Positions 60,509 through 64,000 of a DNA stretch of 64,000 nucleotides are shown in pieces. A model generated the notes under the pieces. The model ran no database searches, was not told the DNA's origin, and saw only the letters and a program-made list of their open reading frames with translations. The DNA lies in the NCBI RefSeq assembly GCF_002973535.1, contig NZ_PVEP01000003.1:62001-126000 (forward strand), written 5' to 3'. This DNA comes from Albidovulum denitrificans. GTDB taxonomy: Bacteria > Pseudomonadota > Alphaproteobacteria > Rhodobacterales > Rhodobacteraceae. How positions within the stretch are numbered: the stretch's first letter is position 1; every line of letters begins with the position of its first letter. The position numbers were made by a program, and so were the translations under genes.

Positions 60509-61534
60509 ATGAAACCTCAGGGACTTGGGTTGCTTGCGGGCGCGGCGGGGGCGGCGTTGCTTCTGGCGGGCTGCCAGACCGGAACCTCACCCTTCTCGAA
60601 AGAGACGGTGACGACGCCGGGCGCCGAGCAGGGCATCGTGACGATGGAGCAGGACATCGAGTCCCCCGACGTCTTCAACCTGAACGGCGAGGCGCTTTGG
60701 GACGGGCGGCCCTCGCTCGGCGGGGTCTGGGTCGCGCATTCCTCGGTCAAGGACCCGGAACGGGTGATGATCCGCAACGAGAAGAACGGTAAGAGCGTGG
60801 TCGGCGCGCTTTTCCGGCGTGAGATCGACAATCCGGGGCCGAGCATCCAGGTGTCTTCCGACGCCGCCGAGGCGCTTGGGATGCTGGCCGGTCAGCCCGC
60901 CAAGATCGCCATCGTCGCGCTGCGCCGCAAGGAGGTCGACCTGACCCCGGCCAGCGAGGTGACGCCGGAAACCGAAGCCGCCGCCGTGGCCGCGGCCAGC
61001 CCCGAGGCTGCCGATACCACCGCCACACCGACACCCGCCGCCGTGGCGACCGACCTTGCCGCCGCGCCCGTCGACGGCACCGAGGCGCCGGTGGCCGAGG
61101 CGCCGAAGAAGAAACGCGGGCTTTTCGCCGGGCTCTTCAAGCGCAAGCCGAAGGCCGAAGACACGATGACGGCCCCGGTCGCTGCCGGTGCCACCGGCGG
61201 CGCGATCGACGCGGCCCCGCTCGACCCGGTCGTCGGCACGGCCGCCGCCGGGATCGCCGCCGCCGAGGCGAAGCAGGCCGCGCCCGCCGCCCAACCGGCG
61301 CTGAAGCGCGCCTATGTCCAGATCGGCATCTTCAGCACCGAGGCCAACGCCACCCGCGCGCAGGGCCAGATGCAGAAGGCCGGGCTTCTGTCCAGGGTCG
61401 TCCCCGACCAGAGCAACGGCAAGACCTATTGGCGCGTGATCGTCGGCCCGGCCGACAGCGTGGCGGGCCGCGACGCGACGGCCGCCAAGGTCAAGGGCAT
61501 CGGCTATCCCGACGCCTACCCGGTCTCGAAGTAA
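60509..61534 (+). CDS. SPOR-domain lipoprotein, possibly RlpA-related
   Basis: A 341-aa lipoprotein: LLAGAAGAALLLAGC is a signal peptide with lipobox (Cys about residue 22). Residues about 50-150 (DVFNLNGEALWDGRPSLGGVWVAHSSV, VMIRNEKNGKSVVGALFRREIDNPGPSIQVSSDAAEALGM) look like a double-psi beta-barrel of RlpA. A long Ala/Pro/Lys linker follows, then a SPOR domain from about 265 (RAYVQIGIFSTEANATRAQGQMQKAG). SPOR binds denuded septal peptidoglycan. ATG 60509 follows ACGGGGGCAAGA. Next to the D-Ala-D-Ala carboxypeptidase gene, fitting a cell-wall role. Confidence 0.8.
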   Translation: MKPQGLGLLAGAAGAALLLAGCQTGTSPFSKETVTTPGAEQGIVTMEQDIESPDVFNLNGEALWDGRPSLGGVWVAHSSVKDPERVMIRNEKNGKSVVGALFRREIDNPGPSIQVSSDAAEALGMLAGQPAKIAIVALRRKEVDLTPASEVTPETEAAAVAAASPEAADTTATPTPAAVATDLAAAPVDGTEAPVAEAPKKKRGLFAGLFKRKPKAEDTMTAPVAAGATGGAIDAAPLDPVVGTAAAGIAAAEAKQAAPAAQPALKRAYVQIGIFSTEANATRAQGQMQKAGLLSRVVPDQSNGKTYWRVIVGPADSVAGRDATAAKVKGIGYPDAYPVSK

Positions 61535-61550
61535 AGGGAGCTTTCCGCAG

Positions 61551-62699
61551 GTGATCCTCAGACTTGCCGCCCTTATCGTTCTGGCCCTGACCGTCGCCCT
61601 GCCCGCGCGCGCCTTCGAGACGCGCGCGAAGGCGGCCTGGGTCTATGACGTTTCGACCGGGACCGTGCTTCTGGAAAAGAATGCGCATGAAAAGCTGCCA
61701 CCGGCCTCGATGTCGAAGCTGATGACGATCAACATGCTGTTCGAGGCGCTGCGCGACGGGCGCGTGAACCTCGACGACCGTTTTCCGGTCTCGTCCCATG
61801 CCAAGTCGATGCAGGGCTCGACCATGTTCCTCAACGAAACCGACCGGCCGACGGTGGAGGAGTTGATCAAGGGCATTGTCGTCCTTTCCGGCAACGATGC
61901 CTGCGTGGTGGTGGCCGAAGGGCTGGCCGGCACCGAAGAAGCCTTCGCGCGCCAGATGAACGAGCGTGCCAAGGCCCTTGGCATGACCGACAGCACCTTT
62001 GCCAATGCCAGCGGCTGGCCGAACCCGAACCAGCGGATGAGCATGCATGACCTCGGCATCCTCGCCGCGCGGCTGATCCGCGAGTTTCCCGAATATTACG
62101 GCTATTTCGGCCTGACGGAATTTCCCTATGACAACCGCGCGCCCGACAACCGCTTCAACCGCAACCCGCTCCTGAAGCTCGGGATCGGGGCGGATGGCCT
62201 CAAGACCGGGCATACCGAGGAATCGGGCTATGGTCTTGTCGGCTCGGCCATCCAGAACGGCCGCCGCATCGTCGTGGTCATCACCGGAATGGCCACCGAC
62301 CGTGAGCGTTCGCAAGAGGCAGAGCGGATCCTGAACTGGGCCTTCCGCGAATTCGTGCAGAAGACCGTGGCGACCAAGGGGACGCGCATCACCGATGCCG
62401 ATGTCTGGATGGGGTCGAAGACCAAGGTCGGCCTCGTGCTGGATCAGGACCTGTCGATGCTGCTGCCCTCGCTGGCGCAGGACAAGCTGAAGGCCGAGGT
62501 CGCCTTTACCACCCCGATCGAGGCGCCGATTGCCGAAGGGCAGAAGCTGGCCGAGATGACGATCACGGTGCCGGGGATGGAACCGACGACGGTCCCGCTT
62601 GTCGCCGATCAGCCGGTCGCCAAGGGCGGCTTCGCGAGCCGGATGAAGACCGCCTTCGGCGTGCTGACGCAGCGCGCGCTTGTCGCCATCGGCAGCTGA
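61551..62699 (+). CDS. D-alanyl-D-alanine carboxypeptidase (PBP5/6-like)
   Basis: A 382-aa penicillin-binding protein. Signal peptide about 1-21 (MILRLAALIVLALTVALPARA); catalytic SxxK Ser53-Met-Ser-Lys56 (ASMSKLM), SGN at Ser113-Gly-Asn115 and KTG at Lys218-Thr-Gly220. It trims the terminal D-Ala of pentapeptides in the periplasm. The C-terminal beta domain (about 260-340) and an amphipathic end resemble DacA/DacC. GTG 61551 follows GGGAGCTTTCCGCAG. Confidence 0.93.
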   Translation: MILRLAALIVLALTVALPARAFETRAKAAWVYDVSTGTVLLEKNAHEKLPPASMSKLMTINMLFEALRDGRVNLDDRFPVSSHAKSMQGSTMFLNETDRPTVEELIKGIVVLSGNDACVVVAEGLAGTEEAFARQMNERAKALGMTDSTFANASGWPNPNQRMSMHDLGILAARLIREFPEYYGYFGLTEFPYDNRAPDNRFNRNPLLKLGIGADGLKTGHTEESGYGLVGSAIQNGRRIVVVITGMATDRERSQEAERILNWAFREFVQKTVATKGTRITDADVWMGSKTKVGLVLDQDLSMLLPSLAQDKLKAEVAFTTPIEAPIAEGQKLAEMTITVPGMEPTTVPLVADQPVAKGGFASRMKTAFGVLTQRALVAIGS

Positions 62700-62709
62700 C
62701 CGGCGCGCG

Positions 62710-63321
62710 ATGTTCATCACCTTCGAGGGGATCGACGGGTCCGGCAAATCCACCCAGGCGCGGCTTCTGGCAGAAACGCTTCGCAAGGCGGGGCATGAGG
62801 TGGTGCTGACCCGCGAACCCGGCGGCAGTCCGGGGGCGGAGGAAATCCGGCGGCTGGTCCTTGAGGGCGACCCCGACCGCTGGTCGGCGGAGACGGAGAT
62901 CCTGCTGTTCACCGCCGCCCGGCGCGACCACCTTGAACGGGTGATCGACCCCGCCTTGGCGGCGGGCAGGATCGTCATTTCCGACCGTTTCGCGGATTCG
63001 ACGCGGATGTATCAGGGCCTGTCGCGTGGCGATCTGCGCGGGCTGGTTGACAAGCTTCACGCCCTGATGATCGGGCGCGAACCCGACCTGACTTTCATCA
63101 TCGACATGGACCCGGAGACGGGTCTGGCCCGCGCCAAGGGGCGCGGCGGCACCGAGGAGCGGTTCGAGGATTTCGGCGCCGATCTGCAACGGCGGATGCG
63201 GGCGGGGTTTCTTGACCTCGCGCGGGAATTCCCCGACCGCTGCCTGGTGATCGACGGCGCCCGCGCGCCGGAGGCCGTCGCGGATGAGGTCGCGGCCATC
63301 GCGACACGGGCGCTGGGATGA
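62710..63321 (+). CDS. tmk: Thymidylate kinase
   Basis: A 203-aa kinase for dTMP to dTDP: FITFEGIDGSGKSTQARLL (Walker A, residues 7-15), VLTREPGGSPGAEEIRRLVLEG, AARRDHLERVIDPALAAGRIVISDRFADSTRMYQG (DR motif) and a LID with GRGGTEERFE. The start ATG 62710 lies 10 bp after the carboxypeptidase stop. The stop overlaps holB (ATGA). Confidence 0.95.
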   Translation: MFITFEGIDGSGKSTQARLLAETLRKAGHEVVLTREPGGSPGAEEIRRLVLEGDPDRWSAETEILLFTAARRDHLERVIDPALAAGRIVISDRFADSTRMYQGLSRGDLRGLVDKLHALMIGREPDLTFIIDMDPETGLARAKGRGGTEERFEDFGADLQRRMRAGFLDLAREFPDRCLVIDGARAPEAVADEVAAIATRALG

Positions 63322-64000
63322 GCGAGGCCGCCATCCCCGAGCCCGACCGGATCGAGGGCGCCCCCCATCCCCGCGACACGCGGCACCTGATCGGTCAGGA
63401 CCATGCCGAGGCGGGGTTCCTTGACGCCTACGCCGCCGACCGGCTGCACCATGCATGGCTTCTGACCGGCCCGCTTGGCGTCGGCAAGGCGACGCTCGCC
63501 TGGCGGCTGGCGCGCTTCCTCCTTGCCACGCCCGCGGCGGAGGGGGGCGGGCTTTTCGGCGATGCCCCGCCCGCGCCCACGACGCTCGACATTCCCGACG
63601 ACCACCCTGTCGCGCGCCGCATCCATGCCGGTTCCGAGGGGCGACTTTACCTGCTGCGCCGGGCCTGGGACGAGGACAAGAAGCGTCTCAAGACCGTCAT
63701 CACCGTGGATGAGGTGCGCAAGCTGCGGAACTTCCTGCACCTTTCCTCGACCGATGGCGGGCGGCGGGTGGTGATCGTCGATCCGGCGGATGAGATGAAC
63801 ATCTCGGCCGCCAACGCGCTTCTGAAGATGCTTGAGGAACCGCCCCATGGCGTTGTCTTCCTGCTGATCAGCCACCGCCCCTCGGGCCTGCTGCCCACCA
63901 TCCGGTCGCGGTGCCGGGAACTACGGCTGACCACGCTGTCGCCCGACGACCTCAGCCGCGCCATCGCGGCGGCCGGGATCGACCATGGCGACGGCGCGGC
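63318..64000 (+). CDS. holB: DNA polymerase III delta' subunit, 5' part (runs off the window)
   Basis: ATG 63318 overlaps tmk by 4 bp; the frame is open to the window end (about 227 codons). An AAA+ clamp-loader subunit: LIGQDHAEAGFLDAYAADRLHHAWLLTGPLGVGKATLAWRLARFLL (Walker A-like GPLGVGKAT), ITVDEVRKLRNFLHLSS, RRVVIVDPADEMNISAANALLKMLEEPP and SHRPSGLLPTIRSRCREL (sensor 1/SRC motif). The usual CxxC zinc cysteines are not evident in the visible part, which is common in alphaproteobacterial forms. Confidence 0.92.
   Translation, partial: MSEAAIPEPDRIEGAPHPRDTRHLIGQDHAEAGFLDAYAADRLHHAWLLTGPLGVGKATLAWRLARFLLATPAAEGGGLFGDAPPAPTTLDIPDDHPVARRIHAGSEGRLYLLRRAWDEDKKRLKTVITVDEVRKLRNFLHLSSTDGGRRVVIVDPADEMNISAANALLKMLEEPPHGVVFLLISHRPSGLLPTIRSRCRELRLTTLSPDDLSRAIAAAGIDHGDGA

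Overview
The window is a GC-rich alphaproteobacterial chromosome segment, most likely from the Rhodobacterales (Rhodobacter/Paracoccus-like). The evidence is the order ffh ... rpsP-rimM-trmD-rplS-rpmE, a MipZ-type division ATPase, a cysteine-free L31, a TAXI-TRAP and a TctABC transporter, a Hint-domain RTX protein with a typical N-terminus, and short extragenic repeats of a kind common in that group. Assignments come from reading motifs; no database search was run.

Layout. 1-4318: housekeeping translation block (ffh C-terminus, GNAT, chorismate mutase, rpsP, a 50-aa membrane protein, rimM, trmD, rplS, rpmE), closed by a strong terminator and containing two copies of a 28-bp perfect palindrome. 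4355-5336: mipZ and a convergent 52-aa basic protein. 5674-15920: surface-glycan island with NeuC, NeuB and a CMP-sugar synthetase (nonulosonic acid synthesis), a Gfo/Idh/MocA oxidoreductase, an SDR, two overlapping Kdo-transferase-like genes, a KpsS-like protein, an RgpF-like protein and an FkbM methyltransferase. 15992-17939: molybdenum-cofactor neighbourhood (DUF2478, GNAT, mobA, TusA). 18122-24756: rplY, MFS, lldD, ZIP, trpA, HemJ-like, ychF.

24763-37260: nine co-directional minus-strand genes: TAXI receptor, fused TRAP permease, universal stress protein, nitrilase-superfamily amidohydrolase, a 910-aa Orn/Lys/Arg-type decarboxylase, an ATP-grasp ligase, a C45-type Ntn acyltransferase/hydrolase, a class-III aminotransferase and a CMD-family protein. 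Together they look like an uncharacterised uptake-and-processing pathway for an amine or amino-acid-derived amide, and this is the strongest candidate for an undescribed system here.

37672-44985: a QseBC/PmrAB-like two-component system with a redox cluster: a periplasmic PepSY protein, a b-type cytochrome, an Asp-rich secreted protein, a DUF2271 protein with a flavinylation-type TGAS motif, a PepSY/flavodoxin/FNR fusion and ApbE. Two promoters in this cluster carry the same four-half-site box with identical spacing (11/23/11), a likely response-regulator site. 45096-48220: leuB, DUF2167, a DMT transporter. 48286: tRNA-Pro(CGG), then about 800 bp without a convincing gene, then an RTX/Hint gene broken by an in-frame amber codon and a G-tract frameshift.

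52534-60054: catabolic cluster with a ThDP-dependent enzyme, an IclR regulator, TctABC, an SDR and an NAD-dependent epimerase/dehydratase; related AT-rich motifs lie in front of both outer promoters. 60120-64000: tRNA-Ser(TGA), a SPOR lipoprotein, a D-Ala-D-Ala carboxypeptidase, tmk and the start of holB.
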